A DNA stretch of 18,146 nucleotides from NCBI GenBank assembly GCA_964612505.1, contig CAZTEX010000022.1, positions 1 through 18,146 of the forward strand, written 5' to 3'. Shown here in pieces: positions 1-6,555 of the stretch. The DNA is from JAAZZY01 sp964612505. GTDB taxonomy: Bacteria; Chlamydiota; Chlamydiia; Chlamydiales; JAAZZY01. The position numbers were made by a program, and so were the translations under genes. The notes below the pieces were generated by a model. The model searched no databases, had not been told where the DNA came from, and saw only the letters and a list, made by a program, of their open reading frames with translations. Numbering within the stretch: position 1 is the first letter of the stretch; each line of letters begins with the position of its first letter.

Positions 1-55
1 GAAGGAAAAGTACTGGTAAATAGTTAAACTTCGTCAAGGACTTATAATAAACAAT

Positions 56-292
56 ATGGCTAGACCTAAAGGAAGCTTAAATACTTACTCTAAGGCTATC
101 AAAGAGTTAGTTATGGAAGCTCTGGATAACTTGGGTGGGGTGAAGTATTTAGAAGAGCAGGCTGTTAGCAATCCTAATGCGTTTATGTCTCTTGTTGGTA
201 AGACAATGCCCTTAGCCCTTACCAATGACGAAGAGAATTCATTTAAAGTGGAAGTAACTATGAATGTTGTCGGTAAACCTACAAATACCTGA
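56..292 (+). CDS. Probable terminase small subunit (short form)
   Basis: A 78-residue protein directly before and overlapping the large terminase, where small subunits normally lie. The N-terminus MARPKGSLN and the stretch GGVKYLEEQA..NPNAFMSLVGKTMPL (about residues 27-54) match my memory of short phage small-terminase or DNA-binding proteins, whose role is to recognise phage DNA and hand it to the large subunit. It is shorter than most small terminases, and no complete helix-turn-helix can be drawn with confidence. The ATG at 56 is chosen because it gives the familiar N-terminus. The nearest Shine-Dalgarno-like AAGGA (36-40) lies a rather long 15 bases away. Bases 1-55 hold only this leader and possibly the last codons of an upstream gene, whose frame cannot be decided. 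The end overlaps the next gene by 29 bases, suggesting translational coupling. Confidence 0.7.
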   Translation: MARPKGSLNTYSKAIKELVMEALDNLGGVKYLEEQAVSNPNAFMSLVGKTMPLALTNDEENSFKVEVTMNVVGKPTNT

Positions 293-1547
293 AGCATTCT
301 ATCCTCTCCTAGAGCCTAAACGTTATAAAGTATATTACGGGGGCAGGGGAGGAGCCAAATCACATAACTTTGCAAGAGCCTTACTATATTTAGGGATACA
401 GCGTCCCTTGCGTATACTCTGCGCCCGTGAATTACAGAACTCTATTGGCGATAGCGTACACAAACTCTTAAGTGATATTATAGCAGATAGTAATCTCTCT
501 AAGTTCTATGAGGTGCAGAAGGCCACGATTAAAGGCATTAATGGCACGGAGTTTATATTTAAGGGTCTTAAGTATAATGCTACAGAGATTAAGTCTACTG
601 AGGGTGTAGATATCTGCTGGATTGAAGAGGCGGAGAAAGTATCTGATAGTTCTTGGGAGATGCTAATACCGACAATCCGTAAGGAAACTAAAGACTGGCA
701 ATCAGAGATATGGATTAGCTTTAATACAAAGAATATCACCGACCCTACCTACCAGCGGTTTGTGGTTAATCAGTCCGACGATATGATTGTGCGTAAGGTG
801 AATTGGTCTGATAACCCGTTCTTTCCTGAAGTGCTCGATAAAGAACGCCTGCGATTACAATCTACCGACAAGCTGGCTTACGACCATATCTGGGAGGGAG
901 AGCCTGACGTTAGACGCTCAGGTACTATCTACGCCCAGCTAATTGATAAGGCAAGAGCTGCTGAGAGAATAACGAAAGTACCTTATAAGCCGGGTGTGCC
1001 TGTAGTTACCGCTTGGGATTTAGGTAAACGTCACGCTACTTGTATTTGGTTTGGACAGATAGTGGCGAGAGAAACACGGATTATTGATTATTATGAAGCG
1101 GCCGGTAGCGAAGCGGATATTGAAAAGTTAGCTCGTGTAGTGCTCGCCAAAGATTACCTCTACGATATGCATTGGCTACCTCATGACGGCAAGCACGAAC
1201 GCCTAGGTATGAAAGGCTCTATCTCCGAGCAGCTCAAACGTGCGGGCATTCAAAATAAGATATTACCTAACTTATCTGTAAGCGCTGGTATAGAGAAAGC
1301 TAAAACCCTACTTAAAGAAGCCTGGATAGACGCTGAGACTACTAAAGACGGTATTCATGCCCTAAGCCATTACCACTATGAGTTTGATGAAAACCGCCAG
1401 TGCTTTAAAGAAACACCTTACGATGACTGGTCAGCCGATGCTGCCGATGCTCTGCGCTATTTAGCTATTGCCTTGGATGTGCGCTTGCCTGTAGAACAAA
1501 GAACAATGCAATCGTTTACCAGACCACAAACATGGAGTCCGTTTTAA
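264..1547 (+). CDS. terL: Terminase large subunit (ATPase-nuclease, PBSX/Terminase_3-like)
   Basis: This is the motor that pumps DNA through the portal and cuts the concatemer. The ATPase half shows a Walker A GGRGGAKS (residues 26-33), a Walker B region GVDICWIEEAE (114-124) with the expected hydrophobic run and acidic pair, and a coupling-like SFNTKN (152-157). The C-terminal nuclease half shows acidic positions typical of the RNase H-like fold: WDLG (Asp252), PHDGK (Asp308) and DAADALRYL (Asp392, Asp395). At 427 residues it is normal for the PBSX/Terminase_3 group and shorter than T7 gp19. The ATG at 264 overlaps the small subunit, and the motif starts close behind it, so little can be missing. 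The type of genome end (headful or site-specific) cannot be told from this sequence. Confidence 0.95.
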   Translation: MLSVNLQIPEAFYPLLEPKRYKVYYGGRGGAKSHNFARALLYLGIQRPLRILCARELQNSIGDSVHKLLSDIIADSNLSKFYEVQKATIKGINGTEFIFKGLKYNATEIKSTEGVDICWIEEAEKVSDSSWEMLIPTIRKETKDWQSEIWISFNTKNITDPTYQRFVVNQSDDMIVRKVNWSDNPFFPEVLDKERLRLQSTDKLAYDHIWEGEPDVRRSGTIYAQLIDKARAAERITKVPYKPGVPVVTAWDLGKRHATCIWFGQIVARETRIIDYYEAAGSEADIEKLARVVLAKDYLYDMHWLPHDGKHERLGMKGSISEQLKRAGIQNKILPNLSVSAGIEKAKTLLKEAWIDAETTKDGIHALSHYHYEFDENRQCFKETPYDDWSADAADALRYLAIALDVRLPVEQRTMQSFTRPQTWSPF

Positions 1548-1961
1548 GTGGAACGCTACACGGATAGCCAAACCTGGGTGATAGTATTTGACCGCTGTTA
1601 TGGTAGGCATTGGTGGAAGTTCTTATTACATCCGGCATTTCAGCATGTGCACTTAGTTAAAGATAATAGAGACTATGCTCTAATGGTGAATAGCTTCCAG
1701 CATGTAATGGCTATCAAAGAATACCCTAATACGCTGGAGAGCTTCTTAACCCAAGAGATTGAGCAAAATCCAACGGCAATACTCCAATATACCGTGCATT
1801 ATGGCGCTTATTATAAGCCTAATTATTTAGAGCCGCTTACTTGTGTATCAGTTGCTAAGCGTCTCCTTGGTATCAGGTCGCGCCTGCTAACCCCTAAAGC
1901 CTTATATCACGAGCTTATAAAAGCCGGAGCGCTTGTAATTAAACCCTATACAGTAACCTAG
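1548..1961 (+). CDS. Conserved phage protein of unknown function
   Basis: A 137-residue protein beginning with GTG immediately after the stop codon of the large terminase, with GGAG (1534-1537) about ten bases upstream as ribosome binding site. I recall similar proteins beside terminase or portal genes in podoviruses, with a WxKFLxHPxF-like motif near the N-terminus (here HWWKFLLHPAFQH, residues 21-33) and a C-terminal TCVSVAKRLLGI...LTPKALYHELIKAGA (98-128). The invariant-looking His28/His33 followed much later by Cys99 at the start of a helix could fit a permuted NlpC/P60 (papain-like) fold, but this is speculation. No signal peptide or membrane segment is visible. Its place in the packaging-portal operon suggests a role in assembly or in the virion. 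A structural or enzymatic role is equally possible. Confidence 0.75.
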   Translation: MERYTDSQTWVIVFDRCYGRHWWKFLLHPAFQHVHLVKDNRDYALMVNSFQHVMAIKEYPNTLESFLTQEIEQNPTAILQYTVHYGAYYKPNYLEPLTCVSVAKRLLGIRSRLLTPKALYHELIKAGALVIKPYTVT

Positions 1962-2005
1962 ATATTGTGGTAAACTTGCGTCAAACTAACTATTGGCGGT
2001 ATTTT

Positions 2006-2215
2006 ATGCAGATGTTCTCCAAACCCAAAACCCCTGATACCTCTAAACAACAGACCGCACTTGCTGAACAAGAAAAACGTCTTGCGGCTCAAGAAGCGGA
2101 AACCAAACGAACGGCTGCAGCTTCACTCAATGCCCGCCGTGGTCGTAATGCCGCACGCTCCTCACTAATTACCGGCGGTAATGAGACGGGTGTTATGCGG
2201 AGCACCCTTGGCTAA
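2006..2215 (+). CDS. Small conserved phage protein upstream of portal
   Basis: A protein of 69 residues beginning MQMFSKPKTPD, with an Ala/Glu/Lys-rich middle (about residues 15-40, QTALAEQEKRLAAQEAETKR) that should be helical or coiled coil. It ends in an arginine-rich ARRGRNAARSSLITGG followed by a terminal STLG. This pattern (FSKPK start, RRGR..SLI.GG....STLG end) is common in small podovirus genes just before the portal, and its function is not known to me. A GTG at 1967 in the same frame would add 13 residues but has no ribosome binding site. The ATG at 2006 has GGCGG six bases upstream, and a further ATG lies at 2012. The basic tail could contact DNA or the portal, which is only a guess. 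Confidence 0.7.
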   Translation: MQMFSKPKTPDTSKQQTALAEQEKRLAAQEAETKRTAAASLNARRGRNAARSSLITGGNETGVMRSTLG

Positions 2216-2235
2216 CCATAGGGAGTCTCATACTC

Positions 2236-3762
2236 ATGGCTAAAGCATCACCAAAAAAGCTGCTTGAGAGAGCAGCTAAAGCATTCTCTGATAGGGATGC
2301 CAATAGAAATCTGTTTATTGATTGCTATGAGCTTTATAGTCCTTACAGGAATACGCTAACCGTAAGCACGCCATCATTTAATACGCCTACTCGCCAATAT
2401 GATAGCACCGGCCAGATTAGTGCTGCGTCATTTGTTAATACGATGGTTAGGGAGTTCACACCGCCATTTACGCAGTGGAGTGTCCTTAAAGCCGGGCCTG
2501 GTATTCCTGAAGATAAGAAACAAGCGCTTAACGATCAGCTAGAGAAGATTACTGAGGTATTCTTTGCTTACCTGAATGCCTCTAACTTCGCAACCGCAAG
2601 CGCTGAAATGTACTTTGAATGGGGTATGGGCACCGGCTCGCTTTGGTTTTATGAAGGCGACGAAGTTAATCCCTTTAACTTTGTGGCAAGCCCTATATCC
2701 GAAATGGGCATTAGTGAAGGTAAATACGGCAATGTAGACTTTAGATGCCGTCGGTATAATCTAAAAGCTAAGCTACTTAAAGAAATGTGGCCTAAAGCCG
2801 AGCTTAATCCTACCTTGGTAGATAAGTCTAAAGAAGAAAAAGAAGTCGAAGTAACCGAGTGCTTCTATTATGATTATGAAGATTTGCTCTGGCGCTATGA
2901 TGTTGTCGTTGAAAAAGAATGTATCTACTACGATACGCACGCCGAAGAGATTTGTTTCACACCGCGGTGGATGAAAATACCAGGGTTCTCCCTAGGTGTA
3001 GGGCCGTTTATTATGGCTTTGGCTGATGTGAAAACACTTAACAAGCTGAAAGAATTCTTGTTACGTAGCTCCGCACTTGATGTAGCTGGCGTCTATACGA
3101 TTACATCCGATGGCGCGATGAATCCTAATACGCTTAACATCGCACCTAATACCTTTATTCCTGTCGAACGCAATGCCGGTGAGAATGGCCCTTCAATATC
3201 TCGACTAGATACTTCAGCCAACTTCCAATTACAGGAGTATATGGCGAATGGTTTGCAAGACCAGATACGTAAGACGTTACTTGACAATCGCCTACCGGCT
3301 GAAACTCCGCAACCTAAGACGGCATTTGAGATAGCGCAACGTATGCGTGAGTTCCAAACGGATATTGGCGCTGCTTATGGTCGTGGTTATTTTGAATATA
3401 TCCAGCCTTTATGGAAACGTGGTCTAAATATCCTGGTTAAGCGCGGCCTCATTAACTTACCTAAAGGCTTCACGGTAGATAACTTCTTTGTCCAGGTGCA
3501 AGTTGTATCGCCTATCGCTCAGACTCAGCAAGCCGAAGAGGTGCAAAAATTCATGCAATCTTACCAAATGATAGCGATGATTAATCCACAATTGGCGGCT
3601 ACCGCTTATAAAGTGGAAGACCTTCCTAAGTGGTTGACAGAAATGACAGGAACGCCTAATAAGTTATTGCGTAGTGACGCGGAGGCGGGACAAATGCAAC
3701 AGATTATCGCGCAGTTTGTAGCGCAACAGGCCCAAGCACAAATGCAACCTCAAGGAGCTTAG
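2236..3762 (+). CDS. Portal protein (head-to-tail connector, podovirus type)
   Basis: A 508-residue protein of the T7 gp8-like head-tail connector family: a dodecameric ring at one capsid vertex through which DNA enters and leaves, and to which terminase and then the tail adaptor bind. Family hallmarks are the N-terminal helical part with RDANRNLFIDCYELYSPYRN (residues 19-38), then the GQISAASFVNTMVREFTPPFTQW region (residues about 54-76), and a long middle domain. The late segment contains RLPAETPQPKTAFEIAQRM, the familiar connector motif (TAFEI..R). The C-terminal end is Gln/Ala-rich (AQFVAQQAQAQMQPQ), as in many connectors. Length is close to that of T7 gp8. GGGAG (2221-2225) precedes the ATG. 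The next gene starts three bases after the stop. Confidence 0.93.
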   Translation: MAKASPKKLLERAAKAFSDRDANRNLFIDCYELYSPYRNTLTVSTPSFNTPTRQYDSTGQISAASFVNTMVREFTPPFTQWSVLKAGPGIPEDKKQALNDQLEKITEVFFAYLNASNFATASAEMYFEWGMGTGSLWFYEGDEVNPFNFVASPISEMGISEGKYGNVDFRCRRYNLKAKLLKEMWPKAELNPTLVDKSKEEKEVEVTECFYYDYEDLLWRYDVVVEKECIYYDTHAEEICFTPRWMKIPGFSLGVGPFIMALADVKTLNKLKEFLLRSSALDVAGVYTITSDGAMNPNTLNIAPNTFIPVERNAGENGPSISRLDTSANFQLQEYMANGLQDQIRKTLLDNRLPAETPQPKTAFEIAQRMREFQTDIGAAYGRGYFEYIQPLWKRGLNILVKRGLINLPKGFTVDNFFVQVQVVSPIAQTQQAEEVQKFMQSYQMIAMINPQLAATAYKVEDLPKWLTEMTGTPNKLLRSDAEAGQMQQIIAQFVAQQAQAQMQPQGA

Positions 3763-3765
3763 ATT

Positions 3766-4062
3766 ATGTCAAATTCAAAAAAAGGCAATAACTCTACCAA
3801 TATCGTTTCCGCTACCACCACCACTGTTAAATCTGGTGCGGGTACACTCAAGCGTATTACTTTTAATAAATTAATCGCTTCTGAAGTTTACACGATTTAT
3901 GATAATACCGCAGCCTCCGGTACTAAGATTGGTACGATTACCTTTCCTGCCACTTTACTTGATACCGCAAAAACTCTGGAATATGATATTAAGTTCACAA
4001 CCGGGCTTACTATCGTGTCGGCACAAGCAAGTGATGCAACTATTGTGTGGAATGATGCCTAG
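3766..4062 (+). CDS. Small beta-rich virion-associated protein, function unknown
   Basis: A 98-residue protein with a Shine-Dalgarno AAGGAG (3752-3757) eight bases before its ATG. It is rich in Thr, Ser and Ala and looks like a single beta-sandwich: a TTTTVKSGAGTLKRITFNK strand pair, then YTIYDNTAASGTKIGTITFP, and TTGLTIVSAQASDATIVW at the end. I recall this KSGAGTL...IYDNTAASGTKIG...TGL..V pattern as a frequent small phage protein inside structural modules. A role as a capsid decoration or head-fibre domain would fit its position between portal and scaffold, but I cannot assign it. Its last codons overlap the start of the next gene. Confidence 0.75.
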   Translation: MSNSKKGNNSTNIVSATTTTVKSGAGTLKRITFNKLIASEVYTIYDNTAASGTKIGTITFPATLLDTAKTLEYDIKFTTGLTIVSAQASDATIVWNDA

Positions 4063-4378
4063 AGAAACCGCCAGCACCAATCCTCTTGCATGGGATATCG
4101 TCAGTGATAACCCCGAATCAAAAGCGCAAATTAAGAAAGCTGAAGAGGCTGCTAATGAGGTTAATTCCTTATTTTTAACCGCCTTCTCTACACCTTCAGG
4201 TAAAAAAGTATTAGAGTGGCTCATTACTCACACACTTGACTGTCCTACTTGGTGGCCGGGTGATTCCTATGATAAGTCTATTGCTAATGGCTTCTTTCGT
4301 GAAGGCCAGAATTCACTCATACGTCAAATTAAAGCCAAGATTAAACAAGCCAGAGATTACCAGGAGAAGAGAAAATGA
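4052..4378 (+). CDS. Bbp19-like small phage protein
   Basis: About 108 residues. Two adjacent ATG codons (4052 and 4055) overlap the end of the preceding gene and start the recognisable protein; codons further upstream in this frame lie antiparallel to no motif and are ignored. The core LFLTAFSTPSGKKVLEWLITHTLD..........DSYDKSIANGFFREGQNSLIRQIKAKI matches the Bbp19-like family (named after Bordetella phage BPP-1), whose hallmarks are F.TP.G..VLE.L near the start and a REGQ motif followed by a helix. Members lie between portal and capsid genes in many podoviruses, and their role is not established. The stop overlaps the scaffold start (ATGA), so the two are probably translationally coupled, which would agree with a function in head assembly. 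Confidence 0.75.
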   Translation: MMPRETASTNPLAWDIVSDNPESKAQIKKAEEAANEVNSLFLTAFSTPSGKKVLEWLITHTLDCPTWWPGDSYDKSIANGFFREGQNSLIRQIKAKIKQARDYQEKRK

Positions 4379-5160
4379 CCGACCAAGTCCAAGATACAAC
4401 TGTAGTGCAGACCAATGATTCACTTATCACCGATGCACCTGCAGCGATTGACTTTAGCGCTGGCAAGCCTGAGGGCTTTCCTGATGATTTCTGGGATGCA
4501 GATAAGAAGTCACCGGCATTAGATAAGCTCTATAATGGCTATACCCAAGAAAAGAAACGTGCTGAAGGCTTGCGTCAGAAGCTATCTAAAGGCGAGTTTG
4601 ATGGCAAAGCTCCTGAAGATATTAAAGAATATGTGCTTGAACTATCGGATGAACTTAAGCCATTAGTGCCGGATGATGACCCTATCTATAATGCAGCTAA
4701 ACTTGCGGCTAAAGATGCAGGCTTGCCTAAAGAGGCCTTCTCTAAGTTTATGTTACCAATTATTACTGAGCTGGCTAAACATAAATCAGAAGCTGAAGCG
4801 CCGCCAAGCGCTGAACAAATAGAGGCTGACCGTTTAGCTGAAGTTGAAAAGCTTGGACCTTCTGGTGGTAAGATAGTAGAGGCGGTTGGCTCATTCATTA
4901 AACAATTAGAAGCCGGTGGCACGTTTAGCAAAGAAGAAGCTGAGGCGGCACGGTTAATGACGTTTAATGCTGATTCGGCTCGTGTGATGAATAAGCTCCG
5001 TATGATGGCCGGTGGCCGAGATCAAGTGCCGATTGATGTACCTATCGACTCCAAAGCCTCTCGTATGGATGTGGAAAGCAAAATGTCTAAAGCTATGTTT
5101 GAAGGCAATGAAGCAGATTACCTCAAATATTCTAGCATGTTATCAAAAATGAACGGTTAA
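4375..5160 (+). CDS. Capsid assembly scaffolding protein
   Basis: A 261-residue, acidic, Ala/Glu/Lys-rich and mainly helical protein directly before the coat gene, the standard site for scaffold. It should occupy the procapsid interior, guide coat-protein polymerisation and leave before or during packaging. The N-terminal third contains GKPEGFPDDFWDADKKSPALDKLYNGYTQEKKRAEGLRQKLSKG (about residues 30-73), a familiar start of podovirus scaffolds. The middle is helical (LAEVEKLGPSGGKIVEAVGSFIKQL). The C-terminal helix (MDVESKMSKAMFEGNEADYLKYSSMLSKMNG) is where scaffolds commonly bind coat protein. The ATG overlaps the stop of the upstream gene, with AGGAGAAG a few bases before. No protease motif is seen. 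Confidence 0.88.
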   Translation: MTDQVQDTTVVQTNDSLITDAPAAIDFSAGKPEGFPDDFWDADKKSPALDKLYNGYTQEKKRAEGLRQKLSKGEFDGKAPEDIKEYVLELSDELKPLVPDDDPIYNAAKLAAKDAGLPKEAFSKFMLPIITELAKHKSEAEAPPSAEQIEADRLAEVEKLGPSGGKIVEAVGSFIKQLEAGGTFSKEEAEAARLMTFNADSARVMNKLRMMAGGRDQVPIDVPIDSKASRMDVESKMSKAMFEGNEADYLKYSSMLSKMNG

Positions 5161-5200
5161 TAACTATTGCATTGCTAAGTAACCTATAGTATATTCCTCG

Positions 5201-5220
5201 GATAACGACCCACTATATGT
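5201..5220 (+). promoter_or_regulatory. Putative T7-type (single-subunit) RNA polymerase promoter before the capsid gene
   Basis: The 17 bases GATAACGACCCACTATA (5201-5217) match positions -17 to -1 of the T7 class III promoter (TAATACGACTCACTATA) at 13 of 17 positions, including the unbroken CACTATA core and ACGAC upstream block. The site lies in the only gene-free gap before the major capsid gene, on the correct strand, about 83 bases before its ATG, comparable in layout to phi10 of T7. The initiation bases are TGT rather than GGG, an argument against a standard start. A cognate polymerase gene is not in this window. Confidence 0.5.
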
Positions 5221-5260
5221 AGCCCTCCGGCTCGTCCGTCTACTCCATAGAGGCCTTCTC

Positions 5261-5283
5261 GTTGATGTATTTTAAACATTAAC
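5261..5283 (+). promoter_or_regulatory. Hairpin in the capsid mRNA leader, next to the ribosome binding site
   Basis: GTTGATGT (5261-5268) pairs with ACATTAAC (5276-5283) over eight base pairs, one of them G-U, around a seven-base A/T loop. The hairpin ends three bases before AAAGGAG (5286-5292), the ribosome binding site of the capsid gene. There is no T tract behind it, so it is not an intrinsic terminator. It could protect the abundant capsid mRNA from decay or influence ribosome loading. Confidence 0.35.
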
Positions 5284-5300
5284 TTAAAGGAGTTACTCTT

Positions 5301-6146
5301 ATGAGTACAACCGCATCGCTAAACTTTAAAACCGAGTTTGACCCATTGGTTAAACAAGCTTATCAAGGCGAATCGCTCTTGATGGGTAAAGTGCGTACAC
5401 GCACTAACGTTAACGCTAAAACCTACCGTTTCCCTAAATTGGGTAAAGGCATTGCATCGCCTCGCATTCCGCAGACCGATGTGATTCCAATGAACGTTGT
5501 GCATTCTTATGCTGACGTTACGCTCACCGATTGGGACGCATCTGACTATTCAGCTGTTGAAGACCTCGATAAATTGGCATTTGACGAAAAGCGTGAGCTT
5601 GTAATGTCTTCTGCTAAAGCTATCGGCCGTCGTGCTGACCAGCTGATTATCGACGCAATGGCAGCTTCTGCATTTGCAACGCAAGTCGCAATCACTGTAG
5701 GTGGCGCTAACACCTCACTTAACATTGAGAAAATCATGCGTGCTAAACGCTTGCTCGATGCTAACGGTGTACCGCAATCTGATCGTGTAATGACGATTAA
5801 CGCTATTGCACTTGAGAATGCTTTGCTTGAAACCGAAATCGCATCTTCAGACTTTAACGTACTGAAAGCACTTGCTATGGGTGAATTGAAAACCTTTGGC
5901 GGCTTTGAGTTCATTATGATTGAAGACCGTGCGAATGAAGGCGGTATTCCACTTGCAACCACGAATCAACGTAACTGCTTTGCCTTCCATAAGGATGCCG
6001 TAGGTATGGCCTCTATTGGTGGCCCACGTAGCTCGGTTGACTGGATTCCTGAAAAGAAATCTTGGTTGATTACCTCAGCTATTACGGCTGGCGCTATAAC
6101 CATTGATACGGACGGCGTAATCGACGTTCTGGTCTACGAACCATAA
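5301..6146 (+). CDS. Major capsid protein (HK97-fold)
   Basis: A 281-residue protein following scaffold, with a strong ribosome binding site AAAGGAG eight bases upstream. It should assemble into the icosahedral shell. Visible family features are an N-terminal arm (STTASLNFKTEFDPLVKQAYQGESLLMGKVRTRTNVNAKTYRFPKLGKG), a spine-helix-like segment (DLDKLAFDEKRELVMSSAKAIGRRADQLIIDAM, about residues 87-119), a second helix (SLNIEKIMRAKRLLDANGVPQSDRVMTIN), and late strands with the GGF-type loop and a C-terminal ITAGAITIDTDGVIDVLVYEP. This matches the P22/HK97-like podovirus capsid group (Phage_capsid_2-like). It is compact for a coat protein. It is flanked by a putative phage promoter and a terminator, which fits very high expression. 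Alternative calls are unlikely given position and length. Confidence 0.92.
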   Translation: MSTTASLNFKTEFDPLVKQAYQGESLLMGKVRTRTNVNAKTYRFPKLGKGIASPRIPQTDVIPMNVVHSYADVTLTDWDASDYSAVEDLDKLAFDEKRELVMSSAKAIGRRADQLIIDAMAASAFATQVAITVGGANTSLNIEKIMRAKRLLDANGVPQSDRVMTINAIALENALLETEIASSDFNVLKALAMGELKTFGGFEFIMIEDRANEGGIPLATTNQRNCFAFHKDAVGMASIGGPRSSVDWIPEKKSWLITSAITAGAITIDTDGVIDVLVYEP

Positions 6147-6164
6147 TCTGAAAGGAAACTATTT

Positions 6165-6482
6165 ATGGCTTTTAACATTGATTATTTCAACCCAGCTGGT
6201 GGGAATTCTAAGCGTGGTAAGGCTCCGCAAATGTGGACCTATGCTACCTTGGATGCTCACACCACAGTGGACGGTGCGGGCTATTTCAACGCAGCAACTG
6301 CTTATGCAGGTGCATACAACATGCTTGAAATCGGCGACATCATCTTTGTGGTGGTTTGGGCTACAGCAATTGGTACGGGTGGCACGATTTCTACCTACGG
6401 TCCACATATCGTAGTAGATAAAGCTTCCGGTACAATCGACGTGACCAACGTAACCACGGGTACGGTTACAGATTCAGACTAA
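6165..6482 (+). CDS. Small capsid-associated protein, possibly decoration protein
   Basis: A 105-residue protein just after the coat gene, with AAAGGA (6151-6156) eight bases before its ATG, in the same short transcription unit that ends at the terminator behind it. The sequence APQMWTYATLDAHTTVDGAGYFNAA..........LEIGDIIFVVVW (residues 20-65), ending VTNVTTGTVTDSD, is a pattern I recall in small proteins that follow capsid genes in many phages. It looks beta-rich, without signal peptide or membrane anchor. Co-expression with the coat at presumably similar dosage favours a role as capsid cement or decoration protein. This is inferred from context only. Confidence 0.7.
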   Translation: MAFNIDYFNPAGGNSKRGKAPQMWTYATLDAHTTVDGAGYFNAATAYAGAYNMLEIGDIIFVVVWATAIGTGGTISTYGPHIVVDKASGTIDVTNVTTGTVTDSD

Positions 6483-6504
6483 TTTGTTTTAAGTTGGGTT
6501 AACT

Positions 6505-6541
6505 AAGGGGAGGGAATTAAAAACTCCTTCCCCTTTTTCTT
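6505..6541 (+). terminator. Rho-independent terminator after the capsid unit
   Basis: AAGGGGAGGGA (6505-6515) pairs with TCCTTCCCCTT (6525-6535) in an 11-bp stem with one G-U pair and a nine-base A/T-rich loop. TTTCTT follows the stem. It lies between the small capsid-associated gene and the next gene, where T-phi lies in T7. It would cap the capsid transcript, with partial read-through needed for the tail genes unless they have another promoter. Confidence 0.85.
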
Positions 6542-6555
6542 AAAAGCAGGATGTT

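Noticed and set aside
1..27. End of an upstream gene reading E-G-K-V-L-V-N-S then stop
   Set aside because: All three forward frames stop within the first 27 bases, so no frame can be preferred and nothing can be assigned.
1..55. Bacterial promoter with TATAAT at 43-48 before the small terminase
   Set aside because: No -35 element at the proper distance, and the TATAAT is only eight bases from the start codon, leaving almost no leader.
876..905. A second T7-like sequence (TACGACCATATCTGGGAGGG) inside the large terminase gene
   Set aside because: The bases encode a conserved terminase segment (AYDHIWEGEPD), the spacing between the blocks differs from the T7 promoter, and the site is deep inside a gene.
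3899..4051. N-terminal extension of the Bbp19-like gene through the upstream gene
   Set aside because: The extension has no motif (proline- and leucine-rich, out of frame within a good gene), and ATG codons at 4052 and 4055 start the recognised domain.
5167..5195. A host-type promoter (TTGCAT, 17 bases, TATATT) in the gap before the capsid gene
   Set aside because: The -35 element matches only 3 of 6 consensus bases and A/T-rich gaps give such matches often. It is possible but too weak to annotate as a feature.
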